Shown here: positions 21,231 to 31,878 of the stretch, in pieces | How the letters are laid out: each line of letters starts with the position of its first letter | Numbering within the stretch: the stretch's first letter is position 1 | Origin: Symbiodinium natans | Taxonomy: Eukaryota > Sar > Dinophyceae > Suessiales > Symbiodiniaceae | DNA length: 64,000 nucleotides | Assembly: GCA_905221605.1 (NCBI GenBank) | Contig: CAJNDS010001846.1 | Coordinates: forward strand, 151,501 to 215,500 | Direction: 5' to 3' | Translations under genes and position numbers: made by a program | The notes under the pieces: generated by a model | Told to the model about the DNA's origin: nothing | What the model saw: only the letters and a program-made list of their open reading frames with translations | Databases searched by the model: none

Positions 21231-21962
21231 CATGGCACCTCTGAAGCATCTGTGCTGCAGATCCCGGAGCCCTAAACCCTAAACCCTAAACCCTAAACCC
21301 TAAACCCTAAACCCTAAACCCTAGCAGTCCAAGACATCTGATGAGCCTTCCGGCAAGAGTGCCGGCCTAGCGGCCTAAACCCTCGACCCTCTCGTCAAGA
21401 AGCATCCATTACCCCCCAAATGTAGTTTGGGTCTAGAGTTTAGGTAGTGGGGGTTTAGGGGGCTTCGGGGTTAGGATGTAGGGTTTAGGCTCTACCCGCC
21501 ATGAACGTGAAGATGAACACACCTCTAAATCCCTAAACGAGGGGGGGGGAGGGGGGGTGGGGGGGCGAGGGGGTGTGGTAGCACTGAGAACCCGAAAGTC
21601 AAGGGCAGGTAGGTTTATGAAGGAGTTTAAGCTTTCTGGGGGCTTGCATGGGTCCGGGGTGTTTTAGGTTTATGAAGAGCAGAGTGGGGTTTGGGGTCTT
21701 TTGGCTTGGGGCTTAGATTTGTTTTAGGTTTGGGGTTTAAGGCTTCGGGTATGATACCCAAAACGCCGCAAGTCGAATTACCTGCTCAGCACCTCTGTAG
21801 ACCCTAGGACCCTAAACCTTCCCCTTTAGCACCCTAAACCCTAAACCCTAAATCCTAAAGCCGAAACCCTAAACCCTAAACCCTAAACCCTAAACCCTAA
21901 AAGCCTAAAGCCGAGAGCCGAAACCCCAAACCCTCCGAGCCCGTTGCACTGCAGCATGTCGC

Positions 21963-21993
21963 CGTTGATTCGCACGGTGCTGAAGCCCAGCTC
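21963..21993 (-). CDS. KH-B exon 3 (third strand)
   Basis: 31 nt, acceptor GACAAG|GAG, donor G|GCGACA. ELGFSTVRIN plus the first base of Gly: the last strand of the KH sheet. Confidence 0.73.
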
Positions 21994-22380
21994 CTTGTCA
22001 GAAGAAAGACGGCACGTCTTAGGCTTTCAGGGCTTAGGGCTTTAGGGCTTCAGGGCTCTGGGGCTTAGGGCTTTAGGGCTTAGGGCTTAGGGTTTAGGGT
22101 TCATGTTTATACGTGCGTATACGTACTTTAGGAATTACAGGGTCTCTAAGGTTTAAGTATGGTGAGGCTGAGGACGACATCCGACTCGTCACGCTTCGCA
22201 TCGACGCCCATCAAGGTTCGGACTACCTCAGCGCTGATAGCCACTGGCGTCCATGCCGTCCCCTGAACCCTAAACCCTAAACCCTAGACCCTAAACTCTA
22301 AACCCTAAACCCTAAAACCCTAATTAAACCTTAAACCCTAAGCCTTGCGGCACGTTGAGGCTTCTCATCATCTCTGCTGA

Positions 22381-22488
22381 TATAGGGGCCTGAATAATTA
22401 GAATAGGGTTTTGGGGGGTTGTTAAAAGAGTGTATACTTGTAAAGCGACCATAAGGGAGCATTGCTAGTAATTCTTCCGACCCCTATG
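22381..22488. mobile_element. MITE family 3 copy b
   Basis: tataggggcctgaataatta at the left and agtaattcttccgaccccta at the right. Confidence 0.68.
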
Positions 22489-22785
22489 TTACGGCTCAAG
22501 GGCTCTGGCGGTTCTAGACCAGCGCCAGGCTAACTGCCTGAGAGTCTAAGGTTTAGAGACACCGAACCCCCTATACCTTAACTTGGCCGATGGAAAAACC
22601 TAAACAGTTTCCCAAAACCCTGAAACTCCGAAACATTCCTAAACCTCTAAACTGGTGTATGGTTTCAGGGGTTGGCGGTGAAGAGTTTAGGTCTTCCGCG
22701 CAAAGCCCTACTCCCTCTGACGGTCAGCGCGATCCCAAGTAATCTAAACCCAAACCCCAAACCCCACACCCTAAACCCTAAGCTC

Positions 22786-22896
22786 CAAACCCTAAACCCT
22801 AAACCCTAAACCCTAAACCCTAAACCCTAAACCCTAAACCCTAAACCCTAAACCCTAAACCCTAAACCCTAAACCCAAACCCTAAACCCTAAACCC
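22786..22896 (-). repeat. CCCTAAA array
   Basis: About 15 heptamers, nearly perfect. Confidence 0.95.
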
Positions 22897-22899
22897 CCA

Positions 22900-22975
22900 G
22901 GAAGCCAAGGCCTCATGCCAGGTCCGAAAGCCCAGGCAAGACCCGACATAAGCACGGCACGAACATCCGAAAACC
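22900..22975 (-). CDS. Possible exon: FSDVRAVLMSGLAWAFGPGM
   Basis: Open minus frame behind CTCAG|GTT in an island between arrays. Boundaries uncertain, no family recognised; lies between KH-B exons 2 and 3, so would be skipped or belong to an isoform. Confidence 0.25.
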
Positions 22976-23082
22976 TGAGCCCCAAACCCTAAACCCTACA
23001 CCTGGTTTAGGGTTGAGGGTTTAGGGTATAGGGTTTAGGGTTTAGGGTTTAGGGTTTAGGGTTTAGGGTTTAGGGTTTAGGA

Positions 23083-23182
23083 TTGGGATGTTCCCCTTTA
23101 TACTCTCAGTCCTTCATGGGGACTATAGTACCCCCCTATAAACATGCCTATTAAGGCCTGGTAGTATAAGCCCCAGGCAACT
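23083..23182. mobile_element. MITE family 2 copy
   Basis: Left end ttgggatgttcccctttata intact; right terminal repeat decayed after tagtataag. Confidence 0.6.
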
Positions 23183-23451
23183 CGGACCCCGAAACTCTGC
23201 AAAGCCTAAACACTGAAACCCTAAGACCCCAAAACCCACCCTAAACCCCGAAAGCCCACCCTTGAACCCTACAACCCACCTTGAGCCCTCAAACCTAAAC
23301 CCTCAATCCTCAGCCTTCAAGTCCTTCAAGCCTACATAAACCCTTAACCCGAAACCCGAAACCCTAAACCCCAAACCCTAAACCCTAAACCCCAAACTCG
23401 AAACCCGAGACCCCTAACCCGAAACCCCCCAAACAAAACTCTTGTAAAGGC

Positions 23452-23511
23452 CTTGGTAGCCTGGTCGATGGCCACCCACGCGCCACTCTGGGCTTCGATC
23501 TCACGCAGGAC
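23452..23511 (-). CDS. KH-B exon 2
   Basis: 20 codons, phase 0: acceptor CTCCCAG|GTC, donor AAG|GCCTTT. Reads VLREIEAQSGAWVAIDQATK, the GXXG-following helix, the conserved SGA turn and the second strand of a KH domain. Confidence 0.78.
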
Positions 23512-23940
23512 CTGGGAGTTTAGGGTTTAGGGTTTAGGGTTTAGGGTTTAGGGTTTTGGGTTTAGGGTTTAGGGTTTAGGGGTTAGGGGTTTAGGGGTTC
23601 GGGATGAGGGTGTAGGGCTTCATGGCTAAGGGTGTTGACTGGACTGTTGGCTCACAGAGAGCCAAGAGTCGCGCGCATGCTATTCTAATCCCCTTCCCCG
23701 AAGATTAAACTCCACCAACCCCATTATATGAAATGCTCTAATATTCACTATGAAAGGGTGGGGTTTGAGGAAAAAAGGGGGAGGGGATTAGTTTGAGCAA
23801 GTTGCTGGGCCAACCGCGCATTCGGAGGCATGCCCGTAACTTGGTGTACAACATCGTCTCACTCCTTGAGCAAGCACCGCACGGGCCCTGACGCGATTCT
23901 TCTCCTTGCAAGCCCTGCCAGATTCCAGTGTACGGTTTAC

Positions 23941-24036
23941 TAGGTTGGCCCCGAAAGCCCTCCGAAAAATATTCCTGAATATGATCCTCTTAAACCCAAA
24001 TAAGGGAAAATACAAAATGTCCCAAGGGCCTTCCTA
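23941..24036. mobile_element. MITE family 4 copy with 6-bp target duplication
   Basis: 96-bp element from TAGGTTGGCC to GGCCTTCCTA, flanked by GTTTAC on both sides (23935-23940 and 24037-24042). Sister copy at 13463-13560. Confidence 0.82.
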
Positions 24037-24189
24037 GTTTACAGGTTTTCAAGGGCTTAGGCTTGGGTTTATGCGGCTTCGGCTTGAGTAAAAAAAATCC
24101 CAGGCACAGGCTTGATAGGGTTGACCGGCACTTGTCGCGACACCCCGAGCCTCGAGCTTGCCCTAACCCAAAGACCCTACACCCTAAAC

Positions 24190-24292
24190 CTTCAACCCTC
24201 AACCCTAAACCCTACACCCTAAACCCTAAACCCTAAACCCTCAACCCTAAACCCTAAACCCTAAACCCTAAACCCTAAACCGAAACCCTAAA
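24190..24292 (-). repeat. CCCTAAA array
   Basis: About 14 heptamers including a few CCCTCAA/CCCTACA. Confidence 0.92.
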
Positions 24293-24643
24293 CCAAAAGC
24301 CCCAAACCGCCGCGCAAGCTCCGGCAGAATCCCGGAACCCTGTGCAACGCCCAGAGATTCCCAGGGTCCGACATCCCCAACCCCAGCTTCTCAACTAGCA
24401 ACTGAAGCCCAAGCCGCACAGGTAATGTACCTGGAGCCACACTTGCAACTGCCCCCTGATTTCAGGGCTTAAGGCTTAAGCGCGCGACCTACAATCCTCA
24501 ACCACAAATCCCGAAACCCTAAATCCCAAAATTCCTAAACCCCTGAACCCCTAAACCCCTAAACCCCTAAATCCCAAAATCCCCAAATCCTCCCTCCCCC
24601 CCCCCCTTTTCCCCGGAAAAACACACCGTGCCAGGGGCCAGGC

Positions 24644-24688
24644 TGTGCCGGCCTTTCCTAGGATCCAGCCGACCAGCCGCTGCTCCAC
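24644..24688 (-). CDS. KH-B exon 1 (GXXG loop)
   Basis: 15 codons, acceptor CTTAG|GTG, donor ACA|GCCTGG. VEQRLVGWILGKAGT contains the RNA-binding GKAG loop. With exon 2 it gives GKAGTVLREIEAQSGAW. Confidence 0.78.
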
Positions 24689-24938
24689 CTAAGGGAGTTG
24701 GGTTTGAGGGTTCAGAGTTTAGGGTTTAGGGGTGAGCTGTTTAGGGTTTCATGGGGTGTCATGGGGTTTCATAGGGTTTCATGGGGTTTTATGGGGTTTA
24801 TGTGGGTTTAGGGTCTTTTGGGGCTGGGCGTTGTCAGGATCTAGACGGCGGAGGGTCTGTAGGGTTGAGTGTAGTTTCTTAAACTGTGCCTCTTTTGGGG
24901 CACCCATTAGCAGGCTGCACCTTTCAAAACTGGATTCC

Positions 24939-25034
24939 CTAAACCCTAAACCCTAAACCCTGAACCCTAAACCCTAAACCCTAAACCCTAAACCCTAAAC
25001 CCTAAACCCTAAACCCTAAACCCTAAACCCTAAA
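24939..25034 (-). repeat. CCCTAAA array
   Basis: About 13 heptamers. Confidence 0.94.
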
Positions 25035-25484
25035 GCCAGGCATCTCAAGGATGATCCGATGACCCGCTACTTGGGGGGGCGGGGGCTCATGCGTAGTCGC
25101 ACGCGCCTAGGGCTGAAGTGTGTAAAGTTTACGGTTTAGAGGTTCAGGGTTTAGGGTTTAGGGTTTCGGCTTAAGGGCTTCAAGTTGAGGATTGGGCTTC
25201 TCAAAGTTTTGTGGGTGGCCAGGTTGACCTTTGTTATGATACTCATAATCGTACTGTAAAAATCCTCATGAAGCTTCTCGAGTAGACCCCAACCCGCAGG
25301 CCTGGGGAACTGTAAGCCTGGAACCCAGTGGGGCATGTAGGGCTTGCAGTGTTTTTGGGCCCTAAACCCAAAACCCTAAACCCTAAACCCCAAACCCTAA
25401 ACCCTAAACCCTAAACCCCTAAAACCCTAAACCCCTAAACCCTAAAACCTACCTTGAGGGTTTGGGGTTTGAGGGCCCCGAGAC

Positions 25485-25526
25485 AAGGTCTTGGGCCTGC
25501 ATCTCCACGTTCTCCGTGCCAGGATC
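25485..25526 (-). CDS. KH-D exon 4
   Basis: 14 codons, acceptor GGCAG|GAT, donor CTT|GTCTCG. DPGTENVEMQAQDL matches the helix position; splices in phase 0 to KH-B exon 1, so the two KH units are adjacent without a linker. Confidence 0.58.
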
Positions 25527-25539
25527 CTGCCGAAGCGAT

Positions 25540-25895
25540 GAACCCTTTAGGGTTTAGGGTTTAGGGTTTCAGGGGTTTCGGGTTTAGGGTTTAGGGATTC
25601 TAGGGATCTTAGGGTTTAGGGCTTTAGAGTGTTAGGGTTTGGGGCTTGGGGGTTTTTAGGGCTTCAGGGTTTTGGGGTTTTAGGGGTTTAGGGCTTTTAG
25701 GGCTTTTGGGGATTCAGGGCATTAGGGTTTTTAGGGTTTTGGGGTTTTCGGGTTTAGGGCATTTAGGGCGTTAGGGTTTTTAGGTTTTCGGGTCTAGGGC
25801 TTTTAGGGTTTTAGGGATTTTCGGGTTTAGGGATTTTAGGGTTTTGGAGTTTTAGGGTTTTCAGGGTTTTAGGGCTTAGGGAATCAGGGTGTAGG
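25540..25895 (+). repeat. Degenerate TTTTAGGG/TTTAGGG block
   Basis: Long mixed block of G-rich telomere-like words (ttttagggtttt, gggcttttagg). No exon seen in it. Confidence 0.8.
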
Positions 25896-26064
25896 GTTTA
25901 GGCTTTCCTGGGTCCAAAGGTCCTTGTCAGGCTTTGGAGGGGGCTAGTTTGAGCCCAAGGGCACGGGTTTGTGGATTGTGCTTTAGGGGGTTTGAGTGTT
26001 GAGGGTCTAGGGGTTTAGGCTCTGGGGTTTGGGGCTAATTCAATCTGTGTCTCGGGCAGCGGGC

Positions 26065-26112
26065 ACGCCACGTTAGGATGCCGTGGTGCGTTGACACGCC
26101 CTGATCATAGGC
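26065..26112 (-). CDS. KH-D exon 3
   Basis: 16 codons, acceptor GTGAG|GCC, donor CGT|GCCCGC. AYDQGVSTHHGILTWR aligns its DQGVST with DQGFST of KH-A. A shorter form ending at G|GCATCC is possible. Confidence 0.58.
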
Positions 26113-26359
26113 CTCACTTGTGGTCATTGTCTTATCTAGGCAGCGTCCCACATGGCTTCTCAAACAAAACCGTCAGACCCTGCAGCCCCAGACAAAAACA
26201 CACATCAAAGGGTTCTGAGTACAGGGCTGTAGGGTCATGAGGCCTTGGGGTCCAGGATGAAAAGCTGTTGGGCTTAGGGGTTTTGAGGCGAGAGGGTACA
26301 GGGGCACAGGGTTATAGGCTGAGAGGCTTTGTATATGGGGTTTAGGGTGAAATCCCTAA

Positions 26360-26452
26360 GCCCTAAACCCTAAACCCTGAACCCTAAACCCTGAACCCTA
26401 AACCCTAAACCCTAAACCCTAAACCCTAAACCCTAAACCCTAAACCCTAAAC
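26360..26452 (-). repeat. CCCTAAA array
   Basis: About 13 heptamers with two CCCTGAA variants. Confidence 0.93.
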
Positions 26453-26483
26453 CCCGAAGCTCGGATCCCTGGACCCACGGCTC

Positions 26484-26519
26484 CTGAGCGTCCTTGTTGA
26501 AAATGGCAAGGGAGCCCTG
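26484..26519 (-). CDS. KH-D exon 2
   Basis: 12 codons QGSLAIFNKDAQ, acceptor AAACAG|CAG, GA donor CAG|GAGCCG. The donor context is the same as in KH-A exon 2 (CAG|GAGCCC). No convincing KH-D exon 1 was found upstream. Confidence 0.55.
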
Positions 26520-27125
26520 CTGTTTGCGGATTAGGGTTTAGGGGTTTGGGGTTTTGGGGTTTGGGGTTTAGGGATTTGGTTTGGGGTTTAGGGGTTTGGG
26601 GTTTGGGGTTTGGGGTTAGGTTAGGGTTTGGGGTTGAGTGGTTTGGGGTTGAGGGGTTTGGGGTTGAGGGTTGGAATTAGGTGTTGGGGTTTGTGGCTTT
26701 GGACTCTGGGGTTTGGGATTGAGGGTGGGTGTAGGGGGATCCCGCAGAGTCTGGGGTGCAGGGCTTAGGGCTTAGGGCTTAGGGCTGAGGGCTTAGGGCT
26801 TGGGGTTTAGGGCTTACTGTGAAAGTAGGGATGAATTATACTGGAATGGAAACTGCTTCAGGGCCAAAGTACGCCTTGAAAAAGTACCTGGGCGCATATC
26901 CACTACTACTACGGCCCCTAAGCTCGAAAACCCAAATGCTAACACTCTGACACCTCAAGACACTAAAACCCTAAACTTTAATACCCCGAAGCGCATCCCT
27001 ATCCCCCTGCAACCCCCAAACCCCAAAAGCCTATAAACCCCTGTCACCACACAAAAAAACCCACAAACCTCACCCTTAAAACCCTGTTGAGAAACAAAAC
27101 GCTCAACCGCCGCGGCGGCTGGTGC

Positions 27126-27187
27126 CTGGATGCGCTTCTCCGCATGCTGAACCTCACCAGGCTTTCCCGTGATTCCAAAAGAGCGCC
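27126..27187 (-). CDS. KH exon 3+4, fused
   Basis: 20 codons plus two bases, acceptor TTGAG|GGC, donor CAG|GCACCA. RSFGITGKPGEVQHAEKRIQ spans strand three, the conserved Gly and the last helix without an intron. From the Gly to the donor there are 14 residues, as in the separate fourth exons. Confidence 0.72.
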
Positions 27188-28119
27188 CTCAAGTAAGCCG
27201 ATACACTACGATACTCGGGGTATTAGGGTTCAGGGCTTCGGGCTTCGGGTCGTTCAGGGTTGTTTGCGATGTTGGCTGGGTTTGTAGCTTCTGAGGGCTG
27301 AGGTTTAAGGGTTAAGGGTTTAGGGTTTAGGGTTTAGGGTGTAGGGTTTCTGGGGCTGTCTGGGGAGTTCAGGGCATAGCCCATTGGCTAGGAACTGCTT
27401 TTGAAGCGGCTGCGCCTTCAACCATCTAAACCCCTAAAGCCCTACACCCCTACGCCCCCTGAACCCTGAAGCTTAAAGCTTCAAAACCCTTTTACTTTAG
27501 TCCAGTAAGCCCCGAAAGCCCCGTAATATAGGTACCAGTTGAACTTGTTAGGTTTCTTTGTGTAGCTTGTTTTTACAAATGCAACGAGGTGACGATACCG
27601 GCATTATCTAGGCTCCAGGGTTACCCTGCCAGCCCTAAACCCGTAAACTTCCAAGCCCTGCAAGCCCCCAAACCCTCTAAGTAACCCCTAAAGGAAGCCC
27701 TTGACGGCTCTAAAGCCATGTAAACCGCCCCAAGACCCACAGAGCTCTGACGCCCCAAACCCCACATCCTGTAAACCCAATAAACCCTGTACACCCGAAA
27801 AAAGACCCCACAACAAACACGAAACCCTAAACTCTAAACCTTACCAAAAAAACAACCTATAAACCCAGGTTGAAGAAAAACGGCTGTCCTGTTAGCCCTT
27901 GAAGTCCTGGGCCCCGAACCCTACAGCCTAAGCTCCAGACGCCACAACTCATGGTTGTAGGGTTTATACCCGAAATGCCTTACATACCCTACACACCCGA
28001 GCTGGAGACCCTAGAAACCCTATCTCTACTATGCGCGAATGATAAGCCCTAGACCGGTCCCCTCGTTTTCTCAAGGCCCTGGCTGCAGAGAGGTTGCCGG
28101 ACACGTGCACCTAGGGCTG

Positions 28120-28600
28120 AGGGCTCTTAGGGTTTAGGGCCCTTTTGGGGTTTTGGGGTGCTTAGGGTCCAAACCCTACACCTGCAGCCCTAAACCCTCA
28201 ACCCTCAACCCTAAACCCTAGGGTTGAAGGTTTTTTAGGGTGTAGGGTTTTTGGGGCTTTGGGTTTCTTGGGTTCTGGGCTCTGTGGGTTTGGAGTTCTT
28301 AGGGCTTAGGGCTCTTAGGGTTTGGGGCTCGTGGGGATTAGGGTTCCTTGTGTTTGGGCTCTTTGGGTTTGGGGTTCTTGGGGTTGGGGTTCTTGGGGTT
28401 CAGGGTGCTTTGGGTTTAGGCTTCCTTGGGTTTAGGGCTCTTTGGGTTTTGGTTCTTTGGGTTTAGGTTCCGTTGGGTTGAGGGTTTAGGGCTAAGGGTA
28501 GAAAAGGCCTTGGGGTTCTTAGGGCTGTTAGGGGTTAGAGGGACATGGGTTCGAAATCGGCTCATGGGTTTAGTGTTGGGGTGTAGGGTTTAGGGCTAAA
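28120..28600 (+). repeat. Degenerate GGGTTT/GGGTTCTTG block
   Basis: G-rich words of mixed length (ttgggtttggggttcttgg). The 71-aa Leu/Gly/Trp ORF is an artefact. Confidence 0.65.
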
Positions 28601-28698
28601 ATTCAAAGCATGGTTTAGGGCAATGGGGTCCTAAGAGTTCGGGCTGGCTCTTCAACTTCGTTCCGGCTCAGAACTCTGGGCCCCGAGAGCTCGGGTGC

Positions 28699-28752
28699 TC
28701 GGAAATGCAGACGCAGAAGGTCACTGATGGCTGCCCACGAGTTCAGGGCGCC
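28699..28752 (-). CDS. Probable KH exon 4: GALNSWAAISDLLRLHFR
   Basis: 18 codons, acceptor TTGCAG|GGC, donor CGA|GCACCC. Starts with the conserved Gly and forms a helix. The frame runs on past the donor (APELSGPRVLSRNEVEEP), so the exon may be longer. Confidence 0.5.
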
Positions 28753-28897
28753 CTGCAACCCTAGACCCTAAACCCTGAACCCTGAACCCTGTCTGAACAT
28801 GGAGTGGAATGTGCTGTTCTTCACTCCCACAAACTGCATAATTCTGTTGACTTCTAATCTAGTCCACCCCACCGTATAGAACATGCGTGTAGAAAAC

Positions 28898-29083
28898 TCA
28901 TAGGGCTTTCGTCCCATGATGCCTTGTCTTTTTGTACAGATCAACGTGAAGTTTCTTGCTTGTTTCCAGCGCCTGTTGACCCGTCAGGATGAAACATTTG
29001 GCGAAACTTTTCACTTGTTTGCGTAGCTCGTCGTCCAGATGCCGAAACTTCGGATCGAAGAAAGCGTGACTGTGGCCATACAT
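28898..29083 (-). CDS. 3' exon of an unrecognised gene
   Basis: 61 codons ending in TGA: MYGHSHAFFDPKFRHLDDEL at the start, KKLHVDLYKKTRHHGTKAL at the end. Preceded by acceptor TTTAAGAG|ATG, so the Met may be internal. Soluble and basic, of ordinary protein composition; no domain named. Probably belongs with the frame at 29300-29623. Confidence 0.55.
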   Translation of the reverse strand: MYGHSHAFFDPKFRHLDDELRKQVKSFAKCFILTGQQALETSKKLHVDLYKKTRHHGTKAL

Positions 29084-29299
29084 CTCTTAAAGATGCAGAG
29101 AGTACCTGCATGCCGATATGATTTAAAGTTGTTTGTTCGTCTTATGTTGTTGTCTACTCTACGCTCTACTTGCGACATTGAACAGAAAATAACTTTGCAA
29201 AGACGACGTGAGAGCTGAGACGTAAGCTTTGGCCAACACCCCCCCGGCGAAAAGCCAATGAAACATCTGTGAACTTTGTAGCCTCTCTTAGCAATCGCC

Positions 29300-29623
29300 G
29301 CGGCAGCCTGGAAACAGCAAATTATATTGATGTTGCACCCAAATGTGCGTTCGTAGAAGAGTTGTAGACGTTCCTTGTTGCTGTCCTAAAAGCGGGTGCG
29401 GAATGCCAATGCAGCAGGTATTCTGAGGACCCTTCTTGACAACCTCCACGGGACTGTTTGAATTGGGCGCATCGTGCGCGAAACACATGTCGTCGTAGCA
29501 AGCCGACGAAGACCGCTGGTCCTCCGTCTTGCACCACTCGACGTGGAGAGCTATCATGCGTGTCTGCATCAGCTCCTGCTTGACGGTGCATGATACCTTC
29601 CAGGCTCTGTCCGCCATAGTCAT
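29300..29623 (-). CDS. Probable exon, Cys-rich unknown protein
   Basis: Open frame MADRAWKVSCTVKQELMQ, then IALHVEWCKTEDQRSSSACY and PVEVVKKGPQNTCCIGIPHP. A second frame over the same bases is open too (GHDYGGQSLEGIMHRQ) but less convincing. Right end uncertain; may start at the ATG near 29623. Confidence 0.45.
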
Positions 29624-29740
29624 GGCCCAAGCTTCTGCCGATATTCTAGTTCATGGTTGGGATCATATTAAAACTTACATTTATATTCCTTATTGGGTTT
29701 AAGTACCCTTAAAAATGTAAAATGGTACCCAACTATGATT

Positions 29741-29840
29741 TAGTATTTCATCCTGGGCAATACGAGCTGCGCCGTAGCCCTCAGCTTCAGTACCGAGGCA
29801 GCGGACTGCTTGAACCCCTCCTGCCCTCTCCGTTCTGGAG
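29741..29840 (-). CDS. Possible terminal exon: GFKQSAASVLKLRATAQLVL
   Basis: Frame closing with PRMKY and TAA. Three frames overlap here; this one has the most protein-like composition. Confidence 0.28.
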
Positions 29841-30059
29841 GTGCAGAGCATAGTGGGCGCAGTCAGTGTCGCCGAAGCTTCGGGCACCCCAGACTGGTCG
29901 AAGGCAGGGTTAGTTTCGGGATACCCGCGGACTCACGCAGGGGAGCACAGGAGACCTCCGGGCGGTGGCAGAGGGCCGACGCCAAGAGGCAGACAGATGC
30001 CTTGACAGCCCGAACTTCTCGACACCCCTACTGTAGCACCCCGCGAATCCAGCCCCCCA

Positions 30060-30279
30060 CCATATTCCCAAAAGGAATTGCGGACCTTCTGTACCGACAT
30101 TCCTACATGTCCTTCCGAAGGCAAAAAGTTTACATCCGGTCTAAATACAAGGTCAACTCCAAAGACAAGACGCGCTGAAGAAGAGCAAAAACAAATGCCA
30201 GCAAGGCGCGACGCTGTAGCCAGCAGTCTTGGTGGACTGATCCTGAGATTCGGGCAAGGAGCCATCAACGGGTTTTAGG
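30060..30279 (+). CDS. Possible plus-strand exon ending in TAG
   Basis: Reads GKKFTSGLNTRSTPKTRRAE, then QMPARRDAVASSLGGLILRF and stops. The minus strand is also open; strand assignment weak. Confidence 0.25.
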
Positions 30280-30529
30280 CTCACATGCTCGCTGAAGGAG
30301 CATGCCTTCAAACATCCCTAAACCCTCAACTTGGCCCTAAACCCTAAACCCTAAACCCTAAATCCTAAGCCCTAAAATAAAGGACAATTCCTTGATTAGG
30401 GGATACGGGGCACACCAGCCATTTCTACACGTGCTCAAGCATGTGTCCTCGTTCATGGAGGGGCGGGGCATGGCTGTGGTACCCTCAGTACTCCAAACTC
30501 CCCCTGAACCCTAAACCCTATACCCGAAA

Positions 30530-30670
30530 CCCTAGTTTATGAGGAACACACGACGACCATACAGACCCAAACTGGTCCAGGGTCCAATGCCCTTATAGAA
30601 CGTCTACGAAGGCTTCTGGAGGCCGTGCGAGGGTGGATGCTCAGTCAGTACCGTCCAAGTGCGCTGTAGT
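30530..30670 (+). CDS. Possible plus-strand fragment
   Basis: EEHTTTIQTQTGPGSNALIE then RLRRLLEAVRGWMLSQYRP and stop. Better than the minus frames, but isolated. Confidence 0.28.
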
Positions 30671-31118
30671 GCACCTCCCTGTAGCAACAGCCGCAACAAC
30701 GGCAAATCCGGCCCTTCTGCATCTCAACAACCTAAAACCCTAAACCCATCACACCCAGAACCTTACGTGCATTCGTTTACAGGGTCTCTAAAGTTGTCTG
30801 GCTTCTTAGAAATAAAACAACCGATCGTTTTAACGAGTGCGAGAAACCCCTAAACCTCAAAGCATACCCTACACCCCGAGAGCCCACATCTGCAGGGCAA
30901 GTGCTAGGCCAAGGAAGGGAAGTTGGCCAATATAGCGCACTCCTAAACCCTAAACCCTAAACCCCTAAACCCCTAAACCCCGAAACCCCGAAACCCCTGA
31001 ACCCCTAAACCCTAAACCCTAAAAAGCCTAACCAAACCCTATACCTAGGGTTTAGGGCCCCAAACCCTGACCGGCGGAGAGGGCTTACGCCCTCTGGACT
31101 CATGCCTGGGACTCATGC

Positions 31119-31145
31119 GATGTGGATCGACGCGCCCGTCTCCTC
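31119..31145 (-). CDS. KH-C exon 2: EETGASIHI
   Basis: Nine-codon microexon, acceptor TGACAG|GAG, donor ATC|GCATGA. Joined to 34815-34877 it reads TVQQIEEETGASIHI: the canonical KH turn and strand, with the same spacing to the GA pair as KH-A. The intron between them is 3.7 kb and contains the tandem duplication. Confidence 0.7.
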
Positions 31146-31198
31146 CTGTCATCAGATCCCCTACCCCCCCCGCCCCCCCGCTTCCCCGAGGCTTTGGG

Positions 31199-31320
31199 GT
31201 TTAGGGTTTAGGGTTTAGGGTTGAGGGTTGAGGGTTGAGGGTTTAGGGTTTAGGGTTTAGGGTTTAGGGTTTAGGTTTTGTATTTTTTTGGGTTTAGGGT
31301 TTGGGGTTTGGGGTTTAGGT
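31199..31320 (+). repeat. TTTAGGG/TTGAGGG block
   Basis: Mixed heptamers. Confidence 0.85.
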
Positions 31321-31639
31321 AGTGGAGTTTTATGAGGCTTTGGGGGGCTTTACATGGCGCCCATTAGGGCTTTATCAGGTTCCATAGGGCTTGCGTATAA
31401 GGCTTGGGGGCTATTGGGTGCCAAGTCTGCTCCTGGCCTCAGAATGCAGGGCACACCGAATATTTTGGCGGGTTTAGGGTTTAGGGGTCCGCCGACCCTG
31501 GCGGCGTGTTGGATGGGAAAAGGAGGTGAAAACTCCCTCCTTACCCCCCAAAACCGGGGGGTAGGGGGGGGTCCCCGGGCAGCTTTGCCATGGGGCCACA
31601 CGGACCATGGGCCGTTCGCACAGGACATGGGGGCCCTCT

Positions 31640-31800
31640 CCCCCTCCCCCCCCCTACCCAACCCCCCCCCCTGCCCCCCCACCCCTCCCCACTCCCTCCC
31701 CCCCCCCCACCCCCCCACCCGACCCCCCCCCCCCCCCGACCCCCCCCCCCTCCACCACCCCCACCCCCCCCCCCCCTACCCCCTACTCCCCCCCCCCCAC
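31640..31800 (+). repeat. C-rich low-complexity tract
   Basis: Mostly C with scattered A and T; the Pro-rich ORFs in three frames are artefacts. Confidence 0.9.
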
Positions 31801-31878
31801 CAACTTTGGCATCCTTTGGTTTAAACCTTTCAACTATGCTCCAGCGAGCGGGGTCGGCGGCTTGAGCCGGAGGCTCTT

